Positions 1-6,279 are shown, counted from the stretch's first letter. The stretch: 9,795 nucleotides of DNA from Methanoregula sp. (GCA_028711405.1 JAQTSH010000047.1:1-9795), one strand, 5' to 3'. Made by a program: numbers and translations. Notes: generated by a model not told the origin, from the sequence alone.

Positions 1-207
1 GATTCAGCTACAATGGGATTCCATTGCACGGGTAGAAACTTTGAGCTTGCCATCGCTATCGCATTGACTGCTTTTGCCACAATGCCTATGGTTGCAGTCT
101 CGACCGTTGTCGGACCGCTTATCGAGATCCCGGTTATGCTTGGCATCGTCTGGCTGTCTTTAAGAAGAAGAGACCGTATGATGCAGCAGGGAAAAGAGAT
201 CAGGTGA
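1..207 (+). CDS. Arsenite efflux permease, Acr3 type, C-terminal part (5' truncated by window)
   Basis: This is the last 68 residues of an integral membrane arsenite exporter; the frame is open from base 1, so the true start lies upstream. It shows two hydrophobic segments with the Acr3/BART-family ending: NFELAIAIAL followed by VVGPLIEIPVM and a short basic tail (RRRDRM). In the family the Glu of the NFEL motif (here codon 15) lies in a membrane helix and is needed for transport; this is family knowledge. The stop is separated by one base from the MtrA-like gene, so the two are almost certainly co-transcribed. An arsenate reductase follows further down, which fits an ars operon. The alternative, another BART-superfamily transporter, is less likely because of that neighbour. 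The ATG at 13 is internal, because homology reads through it. Confidence 0.8.
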   Translation, partial: DSATMGFHCTGRNFELAIAIALTAFATMPMVAVSTVVGPLIEIPVMLGIVWLSLRRRDRMMQQGKEIR

Positions 208-208
208 G

Positions 209-946
209 ATGATGCCCATGCTCAAAGTAAAACCGCACCCGGATTATCCTCCTGAAGAAGGGCGTTACCTCCGGGGAAATGATTTTTCCCCGGCAGCGGT
301 AGTCATCATCCTGAATACTGAAGCCGAGAACATTCCACCCTGGATTGAGAACCTGGTGAGGACTGGTGTGGAAGCAGGTGCGGCAATTGCCGGGACTGTC
401 CAGACCGCAAACATCGGGATTGAAAAGATCATCTGCAACATTGTCGCCAACACAAACATCCGCTACCTTATTCTTGGTGGACCGGAATCGGATGGACACC
501 ACACCGGAGATGCAATCAAAGCACTCATGAAAAATGGCGTGGATACAAAGAAGGTAATCATCGGGACGGATGCACTAAGCCCGACGCTGTTCAATGTTCC
601 CGGAGAGTTTATTGACCGCTTCCGGAAGCAGGTCACGCTTGTTGACTGCCAGTTCCAGGAAGAGACGGTGATCCGTAAAGCTGTCTGGTCGTGTTTTCAG
701 GAAGATCCTGTGGAGTTCCGGGGGCAGAGTCTCTGCGATCCCGGTGCATTTCCGGAACCACCACTCAGCGGGAAGATTACGTGGAACGTCATGCAACCGT
801 GGGCGGAACCTGGCGATGACAGCGAGCGGGTGGCAAAGCAGAAGGCGCTTGCACTCATTGAGAAACTGAAGGCGCGGGGTGCTACGAAGGCAGCGAAAGA
901 GAGAGAATCCAAAGGGAATATTTATGGTGGCACTGATGATAGATGA
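209..946 (+). CDS. MtrA-like corrinoid protein (tetrahydromethanopterin S-methyltransferase subunit A paralogue), soluble
   Basis: The protein has 245 residues and residues 8-150 match the MtrA fold: KPHPDYPPEEGRYLRGND, then AGTVQTANIGIEKIICNI, then LILGGPESDGHHTG. In MtrA the corrinoid cobalt is held by a His in the G-H-x-T-G motif, which would be His97 here. True MtrA is the methyl-carrying subunit of the Na+-pumping Mtr complex and has a C-terminal membrane helix. Here residues 200-245 are charged and hydrophilic, so the protein should be cytosolic, and none of the other mtr subunits is next to it. It follows the Acr3 gene after one base and precedes arsC. AGGTGA at 202-207 is the ribosome site; ATGs at 209, 212 and 218 are possible starts, with 212 or 218 better spaced. 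Cys residues at 76, 147, 162 and 176 could bind metal or metalloid, but this is only a guess. A role in methyl transfer linked to arsenic is inference. Confidence 0.8.
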   Translation: MMPMLKVKPHPDYPPEEGRYLRGNDFSPAAVVIILNTEAENIPPWIENLVRTGVEAGAAIAGTVQTANIGIEKIICNIVANTNIRYLILGGPESDGHHTGDAIKALMKNGVDTKKVIIGTDALSPTLFNVPGEFIDRFRKQVTLVDCQFQEETVIRKAVWSCFQEDPVEFRGQSLCDPGAFPEPPLSGKITWNVMQPWAEPGDDSERVAKQKALALIEKLKARGATKAAKERESKGNIYGGTDDR

Positions 947-956
947 ATAAAAAACG

Positions 957-1049
957 ATGGCTGAAACAGGGACAGACATGCAGAGATCGATGAGTAGCGA
1001 TACGAGGCAATTCGGTTTATCAGAATCACGGATGAGGCTAGGCACATGA
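957..1049 (+). CDS. Possible 30-residue small ORF ending on the arsC start
   Basis: An ATG at 957 opens a 30-residue frame whose TGA (1047-1049) overlaps the arsC start codon as ATGA, the layout expected for translational coupling. It fills most of the 99-base gap between the MtrA-like gene and arsC. There is no convincing ribosome binding site ahead of it, and the peptide (starting MAETGTDMQRS) resembles nothing I recognise. It may simply be a chance frame. Confidence 0.15.
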   Translation: MAETGTDMQRSMSSDTRQFGLSESRMRLGT

Positions 1050-1468
1050 AAACCAAAATTCTGTTCGTCTGCACGGCAAATGCCGCCCGCTCCCAGATGG
1101 CAGAGGGTTACCTGCGGGCGAAATACGGGGACCGGTATGAGGTCTTCTCAGCCGGCACCCGCCAGTCCCGAGTGAGTGTGCGGGCAATTGCAGTGATGCA
1201 GGAGATCGGGATCGACATCTCCGCACACCAGTCAAAGACCCTCGGTGCCCTCCAGGGAATATCGTTCGATGTTGCCGTCACCCTCTGCGATAACGCCCAC
1301 CAGGTCTGCCCGGTTGTACCTGGCGCGAAGAAGACTATCCACCAGGGATTTGACGATCCGCACCTGACGCCCGGCTCAGATAATGAGATCCTTCGCGGGT
1401 ACCGGAGGGTCAGGGATGAGATCGGTACCTGGATCGATCAATTCGTTGCGGGCGATCTGAAGGGATGA
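1046..1468 (+). CDS. arsC: Arsenate reductase, low-molecular-weight phosphatase family (redox-coupled ArsC)
   Basis: This 140-residue cytosolic enzyme is predicted to reduce arsenate to arsenite for export by the upstream permease. It has the LMW-PTP phosphate loop C-x5-R at Cys9-Arg15 (VCTANAARSQ), the pair Cys81 and Cys88 (TLCDNAHQVCP), and the acid loop Asp104-Pro105. Three cysteines at 9/81/88 match the 10/82/89 relay of thioredoxin-coupled ArsC from Gram-positive bacteria, which sets it apart from plain tyrosine phosphatases. The P-loop has Ala14 where staphylococcal ArsC has Cys15; that cysteine is not part of the relay. The length is normal. GAGG at 1034-1037 with an 8-base spacer supports the ATG at 1046. 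It is the third visible gene of the ars cluster, 99 bases after the MtrA-like gene. Thioredoxin is the likely electron donor, by family analogy. Confidence 0.9.
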   Translation: MKTKILFVCTANAARSQMAEGYLRAKYGDRYEVFSAGTRQSRVSVRAIAVMQEIGIDISAHQSKTLGALQGISFDVAVTLCDNAHQVCPVVPGAKKTIHQGFDDPHLTPGSDNEILRGYRRVRDEIGTWIDQFVAGDLKG

Positions 1469-1510
1469 ACACGGCACCCGAACGAAGAAAACACCATGAT
1501 GTGTGCATCA

Positions 1511-1547
1511 GGCAAGCCGTTATGAAAATCGGCTTGCCGATTTTCAT
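1511..1547 (+). repeat. Overlapping, mutually exclusive inverted repeats downstream of arsC
   Basis: Two perfect inverted repeats share sequence. The first pairs GGCAAGCCG (1511-1519) with CGGCTTGCC (1530-1538) around a 10-base loop. The second pairs ATGAAAATCGGC (1522-1533) with GCCGATTTTCAT (1536-1547) around two bases. The shared part 1530-1538 can join only one of them, as in an attenuator; the second is also nearly a DNA palindrome that a dimeric regulator could bind. There is no strong T-run directly after, so a classical terminator is not obvious. The element lies 42 bases after arsC and about 100 bases before the kup promoter. Confidence 0.6.
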
Positions 1548-1564
1548 GTTACATGTTCGCATAC

Positions 1565-1574
1565 GGGTGCACCC
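1565..1574. promoter_or_regulatory. 10-base perfect palindrome GGGTGCACCC, possible operator
   Basis: GGGTGCACCC is self-complementary and sits between arsC and kup, about 75 bases upstream of the kup TATA element. Palindromes of this size can be operator half-site pairs, but a single copy in a GC-rich gap may be chance. No matching second copy was seen in the window. Confidence 0.2.
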
Positions 1575-1641
1575 CCGCACACTCACACCATTTCACTGCA
1601 CCAAGTCATTCGGTAATCCATCCTCACGCTCGTTCAGGAAC

Positions 1642-1656
1642 AGAAAGGTTTTATCA
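1642..1656 (+). promoter_or_regulatory. Archaeal promoter (BRE + TATA) of kup, leaderless geometry
   Basis: A purine-rich stretch AGAAAGG (1642-1648) resembling a BRE is followed by TTTTATCA (1649-1656). The box centre is about 26-27 bases before the kup ATG at 1679. Archaeal transcription starts about that distance downstream, so the mRNA would begin at or within a base or two of the ATG. This agrees with the lack of any ribosome binding site before kup. Confidence 0.6.
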
Positions 1657-1678
1657 GTTTTTCCCGCATCTCTAACAG

Positions 1679-3496
1679 ATGAATAATTCGAATCATTCTT
1701 CCTCTTCTCAGATCATCAAATCCCTCGGGGTGGTTTTCGGTGATATCGGCACCAGCCCCATCTACACGATCGGCGCCATCCTGCTCTTTATGATCCCCAC
1801 CGTGGGAAACATCCTCGGGCTCCTCTCCCTCATCGTCTGGTCACTGATCATTGTGATCACCGTGCAGTACGCCTGGCTTGCCATGTATCTCGGGAGCAAA
1901 GGCGAAGGGGGAACCATCGTATTAAAGGGACTTCTCACCACCCGGCTGAAAAATCCCCACATGATCTCATTTGTCTCTGTCCTCACCATCATCGGCGTGG
2001 CACTCTTCATCGGCGACGGGGTAATCACACCCGCGATCAGTATCCTCTCCGCAGTCGAAGGCATCCGGCTCATCCCGGGATTCGGTGAGATCTGGGGCGG
2101 GTGGATCCTTCTTGTCGGCATCTGTATTGCAATCGCGCTCTTTGTCTTCCAGAAACGGGGCACGGAAAGGGTTGCCTGGGCATTCGGTCCGATCATGCTC
2201 GTCTGGTTTCTCGCCCTTGCGGTCTCCGGGATCGTCTCGATCGCATCCGCCCCGCAGGTTCTTTTCGCGCTGAACCCGGCATACGCAGCCGGCTTTCTCG
2301 CGGAGAACGGGATCGGATCCTTTTTTGTCCTCTCTGCGGTTCTCCTCTGTGTTACCGGGGGTGAAGCCCTCTACGCGGACATGGGGCACCTCGGCAAAGA
2401 GCCGATTGTGAAAGGATGGTACTGTATATTCCCGGCACTTGTCATCAGCTATCTCGGGCAGGGCGCCTATGTGCTCAATCACCCGGATGCACATACGGTT
2501 CTCTTCAGCATGGTGCAGGGACAGGCAGCTCTGCTCTTTGTCCCGTTCCTCATTTTAAGCATCGCTGCAACCGTGATCGCGTCCCAGGCGATGATCTCAG
2601 GCATGTTCTCGATCATGTACCAGGGCATGATGACCCGGATCATTCCCAAGATGAAGATTGAGTTTACATCGCCGGACCTGCGATCCCAGATCTATATCGA
2701 TGCGGTCAACTGGATGCTGCTTGCTGCCGTGATTATCGTGATGCTGGAGTTCAAGACCTCGGAGAACCTCGCATCCGCGTACGGTCTCGCCGTTGCCGGC
2801 ACCATGACGATCTCGGCGATCATGATGACCATGATCTTCACCCTCCGGCTGGATCTCACCAAAGCCGTCATCTCCGGCGTATTGATCGTTGTCGATTCGA
2901 TCTTTTTACTCTCCGCATTTGTGAAGATCCCGCATGGCGCGTACTGGTCGTTTATCATTGCAGCGATCCCGCTGATCATCATCGTTGCATTTGTGCGGGG
3001 GCAGGATCAGCTCCATCGCATGTTGAGACCGGAACGGCTGAAGGAGTTCCTTCCTGAATACAAAAAGGCGTATGCAACGCTCCCCAAGGTGCATGGAACG
3101 GCACTCTTCTTCACAACGGACAAGAACCACATCTCCCCCTATATCGCACGGGTGATGTTCAAGAACGAGATCCTGTACGAAGAGAATGTCCTTGTCTCCA
3201 TCCGGATCACCGATCACCCGTTTGGCATCGATACCCGTCATGATCGCGAGCTTGCGCCGGGTCTTCATGCGTTCCTGATCACTGCGGGGTATATGGAGAT
3301 CGTGGACATCATCGGGCTTTTACGGGCGGAGGGAATCGAGGAGAAGACGATCTTTTACGGGATGGAGAATATTGTCAGCGAGAAGTTCTTCTGGAAACTG
3401 TACGGGCTTTTAAAGAAAGTCACTCCCGCATTTGTCCAGTTCTACGAGTTGCCCCCGGAGAAGATCCACGGGGTGATCACCCGGGTGGTGATGTGA
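1679..3496 (+). CDS. kup: Kup/HAK/KT-family potassium uptake protein
   Basis: This 605-residue secondary transporter takes up K+, probably with protons, across the cytoplasmic membrane. All family signatures are present in order: GDIGTSPIY (21-29) in the first helix, GEGGTIVL (75-82), FIGDGVITPAIS (110-121) and GGEALYADMGHLG (227-239). About twelve hydrophobic segments fill residues 15-445; residues from about 450 to the end form the hydrophilic cytosolic domain typical of the family, ending near TRVVM. The length is close to the bacterial norm of about 620, so it looks complete. The start is fixed by GVVFGDIG lying 17 residues from the ATG and by the leaderless promoter. It appears monocistronic: flanking gaps are 210 and 288 bases. 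The neighbouring stress protein may hint at an osmotic or pH role, but there is no direct link. Confidence 0.95.
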   Translation: MNNSNHSSSSQIIKSLGVVFGDIGTSPIYTIGAILLFMIPTVGNILGLLSLIVWSLIIVITVQYAWLAMYLGSKGEGGTIVLKGLLTTRLKNPHMISFVSVLTIIGVALFIGDGVITPAISILSAVEGIRLIPGFGEIWGGWILLVGICIAIALFVFQKRGTERVAWAFGPIMLVWFLALAVSGIVSIASAPQVLFALNPAYAAGFLAENGIGSFFVLSAVLLCVTGGEALYADMGHLGKEPIVKGWYCIFPALVISYLGQGAYVLNHPDAHTVLFSMVQGQAALLFVPFLILSIAATVIASQAMISGMFSIMYQGMMTRIIPKMKIEFTSPDLRSQIYIDAVNWMLLAAVIIVMLEFKTSENLASAYGLAVAGTMTISAIMMTMIFTLRLDLTKAVISGVLIVVDSIFLLSAFVKIPHGAYWSFIIAAIPLIIIVAFVRGQDQLHRMLRPERLKEFLPEYKKAYATLPKVHGTALFFTTDKNHISPYIARVMFKNEILYEENVLVSIRITDHPFGIDTRHDRELAPGLHAFLITAGYMEIVDIIGLLRAEGIEEKTIFYGMENIVSEKFFWKLYGLLKKVTPAFVQFYELPPEKIHGVITRVVM

Positions 3497-3680
3497 CGCA
3501 GCACCATCAACCGGCACAGGATCGCAGGGTTGCCTTTCCGTAATCGAACCCGTATTGCATCAAGGGGATCTCCCGTAACTGACATCTCCCGTATCCCGGA
3601 AAACGTGATGATGATCCGGTGACTGCCACACAGGGTAGCCGTCCACGACAAGAAATGTGGGCGCTCCACAAGCCTGCTCA

Positions 3681-3722
3681 GGGGACCGTGATTCCCTTTT
3701 TTATTCACGCTGCCCGGTCCCC
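3681..3722 (+). repeat. Eight-base-pair hairpin with a T-run in its loop, between kup and the hydrolase gene
   Basis: GGGGACCG (3681-3688) pairs perfectly with CGGTCCCC (3715-3722). Inside it GTGA (3688-3691) can pair with TCAC (3705-3708), and GGGA (3682-3685) can instead pair with TCCC (3693-3696) just before six Ts (3697-3702), which would make a short terminator-like hairpin. The two folds exclude each other. The rest of the 288-base gap (3497-3784) shows no gene that I can support. Confidence 0.4.
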
Positions 3723-3744
3723 GTTCGCCGGACAGGGTTCCCCC

Positions 3745-3760
3745 ACGAAGAGTTTTAATA
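3745..3760 (+). promoter_or_regulatory. Archaeal promoter (BRE + TATA) of the alpha/beta hydrolase gene, leaderless geometry
   Basis: The purine-rich ACGAAGAG (3745-3752) precedes TTTTAATA (3753-3760). The box centre is 28 bases before the GTG at 3785, so transcription should begin at about the start codon. This supports GTG 3785 as the start although no ribosome site precedes it. Confidence 0.6.
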
Positions 3761-3784
3761 ACACCGGAGAACAGATATCGTGTC

Positions 3785-4588
3785 GTGACCCTGAGTCCGG
3801 TAAAAACGGTGCCTGTTGACGATGTGGCTCTTGCGTACAGGGAATGCGGCTCGGGATATCCAATTGTCCTCATCAACGGTCTTGCGTCCACGATGGATAC
3901 GTGGAACCCGCCCGTTCTTGCGCAACTCTCTCTTTACTTCCGGGTCATCATCTTCGACAACCGGGGCACGGGATACTCGAGCGTCTCGGACAAACCGTTC
4001 TCCATCTCCCTGTTTGCCCGTGATACGGCAACCCTGATGGACGCTCTCGGCATCCCATCTGCCCACGTCCTCGGGATATCTATGGGAGCGTCCGTGGCGC
4101 AGGAACTTGTCCTTGGTTTTCCGGACATGGTCAACAAACTCATATTGGCAGCCGGTGAATGCGGGGGAGCGGAAGCGGTACGGGCGCCACCGGAGATCAT
4201 CGCTCAACTCACCGATAAGACGGGAACGATGGCGGACGTCGTCAACCGGATGTTCACCCTGCTCTTCCCGCCGTCGTGGCTGGCTGACCATGATCCTTTC
4301 CACTATTGCCCGGAAGTATACGAAACCACCGCAAATGAGATTGTGGCACGGCAGGTGTCTGCGTTCCTCGGCTGGACCGGATCGTTCGTTCGGCTGGGAG
4401 CCATCCATTCGCCTACGCTTGTGATCACCGGAACAGACGATGTGATCGTCCCACCCGTGAACTCTCGTATTCTGGGCGGGCGGATACCTGGCGCAGAACT
4501 GGTCGAGATCCCGGGCGCAGGACATGGACTCGCGTACCAGTTCCCGGACCGGTTCTGTGATGAGGTGATACGATTCCTGAATCGCTGA
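3785..4588 (+). CDS. Alpha/beta-fold hydrolase
   Basis: This 267-residue cytosolic serine hydrolase has no signal peptide. The catalytic triad is readable: Ser99 in the nucleophile elbow GISMG (97-101), Asp219 in GTDDVIVPP and His247 in PGAGHG. The oxyanion region is LINGLAST (29-36) and the strand VIIFDNRGTGYSS (54-66) is typical of the fold. Overall layout resembles 3-oxoadipate enol-lactone hydrolase-like and related esterase/lipase members, but that subfamily is widely over-annotated and the substrate cannot be told from sequence. The GTG start agrees with the promoter 28 bases upstream and places the first beta strand at residue 8, as usual. The gene stands alone, with 288 bases before and over 270 after it, and a small hairpin with a T-run covers its stop codon. 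Confidence 0.9.
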   Translation: MTLSPVKTVPVDDVALAYRECGSGYPIVLINGLASTMDTWNPPVLAQLSLYFRVIIFDNRGTGYSSVSDKPFSISLFARDTATLMDALGIPSAHVLGISMGASVAQELVLGFPDMVNKLILAAGECGGAEAVRAPPEIIAQLTDKTGTMADVVNRMFTLLFPPSWLADHDPFHYCPEVYETTANEIVARQVSAFLGWTGSFVRLGAIHSPTLVITGTDDVIVPPVNSRILGGRIPGAELVEIPGAGHGLAYQFPDRFCDEVIRFLNR

Positions 4589-4597
4589 ATTCTTTTT
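4571..4597 (+). terminator. Probable terminator of the hydrolase gene
   Basis: CGATT (4571-4575) and AATCG (4580-4584) form a short stem with a CCTG loop across the end of the coding region, followed 8 bases later by five Ts (4593-4597). The stem is weak, but T-runs alone can terminate archaeal RNA polymerase. A second run of seven Ts lies at 4670-4676. Confidence 0.35.
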
Positions 4598-4702
4598 GAA
4601 TTTTCCCCATCCAACCGCTCTTGGAAAAGATTTTGTCACCGGAACTCCATCTGCTCACATGCGATTGTATTTTTTTGCTGCATCATGTCGGAGAGGTGAT
4701 AA

Positions 4703-4751
4703 GGGATCCCAGGGGTAGCCGGGAAATGACCCTGTCGCGTACTTTCCCGGC
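4703..4751 (+). repeat. Structured element upstream of the universal stress protein gene
   Basis: GCCGGGAAA (4718-4726) and TTTCCCGGC (4743-4751) form a perfect nine-base-pair stem with a 16-base loop. Just before it lie the palindrome GGGATCCC (4703-4710) and CAGGG (4710-4714), which can pair with CCCTG (4730-4734) inside the loop region, giving an alternative fold. A T-rich TATA-like stretch at 4667-4676 could start an RNA near 4695 that would contain this whole element. It may be a long 5' leader or a small RNA; no known family is recognised. Confidence 0.4.
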
Positions 4752-4816
4752 AGGACAAGAGAGAACAGAGATCAGGAACTCAGCACCATGATTCATTTTA
4801 AAGGGGGAGTGACGAA

Positions 4817-4827
4817 AAATTATTTTT
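4817..4827 (+). promoter_or_regulatory. Candidate promoter of the universal stress protein gene
   Basis: An AT-rich block AAATTATTTTT (4817-4827), preceded by purine-rich ACGA, is a plausible BRE/TATA. Transcription would start near 4848, giving a leader of about 15 bases that keeps the AAAGGA ribosome site (4850-4855) ahead of ATG 4863. Another TATA-like TTTTAAA at 4796-4802 is an alternative. Confidence 0.4.
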
Positions 4828-4862
4828 GTCCTGATCGCCATATGCTGTCAAAGGACTCGCTG

Positions 4863-5750
4863 ATGTTTAAAAAAGTATTATTTCCCACGGATCTTTCAGT
4901 TGCCTCGCAAAAAATTTTTCACCATATCATCCACATTCCTGGAATACAGGAGATTATACTCCTGCATATCGTCGATGCGACGGATCATTCCATCATCGGA
5001 TTGTCGCACAGCGAGCAGTTGGAAAACGCAAAAATTCTTCTTGCAGAAAAGCAGGCGTTCCTTGAGACGTTCGACCTGAAAGTACGGATAATCGTGAAAA
5101 TGATCGTCTCTTTCCGGGACGAAGGCAGCATCACGACAACCATCCTGGATATCGCAAACACAGAGAACGTATCGTTGATTATCATGGGGGTCCGGCGAAA
5201 AAGCATCCTCCGGGACCTGTTTTTACCGAGCATTTCATCGGAGGTGTTGCGCTCGGCACAGACGAACGTTCTTATCATCCACCCGGACACAATGGAGCAT
5301 CACCGGGCGATAGCCGGTCACACCTCCGGTCGCTGGATTTTCTCGCACATACTCGTACCTACAGACTTCTCCCGCCATGCCAGCGAGGCACTGGCGTTTG
5401 TCCGTACCATACACGGAATTGAACACGTGATTCTCCTGCATGTCGTGACCGGAGAGAATGGAAACGTGCCGGCGGATCAGGCAGCACAGGAGTCCGGGGA
5501 AAAACTCGAAACCCTGTCACGGGAACTAACCGGATCCGGGATTGCCGTGCGGCATCACGTCCGCGCCGGGGATCCGACAGCGATGATACTGTCGGTGTCA
5601 GAGGAGGAGGACGTGTCACTGATCGCAATGAGTCCCCACGGCAAAAGCTGGTTTGAGGATGCCGTCATCGGAAGCACCGCATTTGCCGTGGCGCACATGG
5701 CAACAAAACCGGTGCTTGTCATACGGGAACATTCACCCGCTCCGCCATAA
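4863..5750 (+). CDS. Universal stress protein with two UspA domains
   Basis: This 295-residue cytosolic protein has two tandem UspA domains, residues 1-140 and 157-290, each starting with the FPTDLS / VPTDFS strand and ending LIIHP / LVIRE. UspA proteins bind nucleotides and help cells endure stress; exact roles vary. The ATP motif G-x2-G-x9-G-S/T is damaged in domain 1, where Arg112 and Pro122 replace two glycines. It is nearly intact in domain 2: SPHG (257-260), nine residues, then GST (270-272). Only the second domain is therefore likely to bind ATP. The frame opens earlier, with ATGs at 4788 and 4842, but those add residues outside the domain; AAAGGA with a 7-base spacer and the start of the fold at MFKKVLFPTD favour 4863. 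It is flanked by a structured leader and a T-run terminator, so it is probably a single-gene unit. Confidence 0.88.
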   Translation: MFKKVLFPTDLSVASQKIFHHIIHIPGIQEIILLHIVDATDHSIIGLSHSEQLENAKILLAEKQAFLETFDLKVRIIVKMIVSFRDEGSITTTILDIANTENVSLIIMGVRRKSILRDLFLPSISSEVLRSAQTNVLIIHPDTMEHHRAIAGHTSGRWIFSHILVPTDFSRHASEALAFVRTIHGIEHVILLHVVTGENGNVPADQAAQESGEKLETLSRELTGSGIAVRHHVRAGDPTAMILSVSEEEDVSLIAMSPHGKSWFEDAVIGSTAFAVAHMATKPVLVIREHSPAPP

Positions 5751-5764
5751 ACCCTGACACTCCA

Positions 5765-5792
5765 CCGGTTTTTTTCCGAATCGAACCGATTC
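5765..5792 (+). terminator. Probable terminator of the stress protein gene
   Basis: Seven Ts (5769-5775) come 18 bases after the stop codon, followed by GAATCG-AAC-CGATTC (5778-5792), a six-base-pair hairpin. CGGTT (5766-5770) can instead pair with AACCG (5784-5788). T-runs are the core of archaeal terminators. Confidence 0.45.
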
Positions 5793-5850
5793 CCAAACTA
5801 TTTCATTTTTCCCGTTCCAGCATATGCTACCATGGACAGTCTCCTTGCCT

Positions 5851-5898
5851 CCCCGGAATTCCAGAAACGCCGGGGTCCTGTGTTACCGGGAGTCCCGG
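5851..5898 (-). terminator. Tandem GC-rich hairpins after the minus-strand membrane protein gene
   Basis: Five bases beyond the minus-strand stop codon lies CCGGG-AGT-CCCGG (5886-5898), then CCCCGG (5851-5856) pairing with CCGGGG (5870-5875). They lie in the convergent gap between the stress protein gene and the membrane protein gene. No T-run follows on the minus strand directly, so termination is inferred from position and stem strength. Confidence 0.35.
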
Positions 5899-5903
5899 GA
5901 ATT

Positions 5904-6242
5904 TTACAGGTTCTGCCGCCGGCGTATCGTCCAGAGGATAATCGATACACTGATAAAAACAAGGTAAAACGTAAGCCGGTAGACAATCGCGTGGGAGAAT
6001 GTAATTCCGTGGGGGGAGAGCAATAAACCGGATATCAAAAAGAGCAGGGTAACGATACAGACCGCCGGAATCGCATATACCCTGCCTGACCAGAAAGAGA
6101 GGATGAGGGGGACGAAATACAGGAGCCAGACCGGTTCGCCCAGCGGCGTAACCGTATCAATCAGGTAGACCCCTATGAGGATCGCGGCAGTAATAATTAC
6201 GATGCCGATATCCGATGCAAGGAGGCGGAGTGCCTTTGTCAT
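5904..6242 (-). CDS. Small four-helix membrane protein, function unknown
   Basis: The product has 112 residues from ATG 6242 and four hydrophobic segments: IGIVIITAAILIGVYLIDTV, a second after GEPVWLLYFVPL, a third around AIPAVCIVTLLFLI and a fourth around LTFYLVFISVSIILW, then a basic end (RRRQNL). The pattern LIDTVTPLGEPVWLLYFVPLI resembles the membrane sensor regions at the N-terminus of methanogen histidine kinases, but here nothing follows; it may be a stand-alone or truncated sensor module. The frame can be extended to ATG 6287, yet that stretch carries a TATA-like box (6272-6279 on this strand) about 34 bases before 6242, so 6242 is preferred. It is the only minus-strand gene here and is convergent with the stress protein gene. 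Confidence 0.65.
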   Translation of the reverse strand: MTKALRLLASDIGIVIITAAILIGVYLIDTVTPLGEPVWLLYFVPLILSFWSGRVYAIPAVCIVTLLFLISGLLLSPHGITFSHAIVYRLTFYLVFISVSIILWTIRRRQNL

Positions 6243-6271
6243 GGGGGATTGGGTGCGATGTTTGGCAGAGT

Positions 6272-6279
6272 GCATAAAA
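6272..6279 (-). promoter_or_regulatory. Candidate TATA box of the minus-strand membrane protein gene
   Basis: On the minus strand TTTTATGC spans 6279 to 6272. Transcription would start near 6249-6250, leaving a leader of about seven bases before ATG 6242. No ribosome site precedes that ATG, which suits a nearly leaderless mRNA. Confidence 0.4.

Noticed and set aside
575..1045. 156-residue minus-strand frame across the MtrA-like gene
   Set aside because: It is the antisense of a gene with clear homology and shows no family motif or promoter.
1465..1686. 73-residue plus-strand frame overlapping the arsC stop as ATGA and running into kup
   Set aside because: It contains the long inverted repeat and the kup promoter, has an Arg/His-rich composition unlike any family, and overlaps the kup start; the ATGA overlap is probably chance.
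1967..2494. 175-residue minus-strand frame inside kup
   Set aside because: Highly charged shadow frame opposite a well-conserved transporter.
3755..4639. 294-residue minus-strand frame across the hydrolase gene
   Set aside because: Antisense shadow of a GC-rich gene; composition is Arg/His-rich and without domain features, while the plus strand has a complete catalytic triad.
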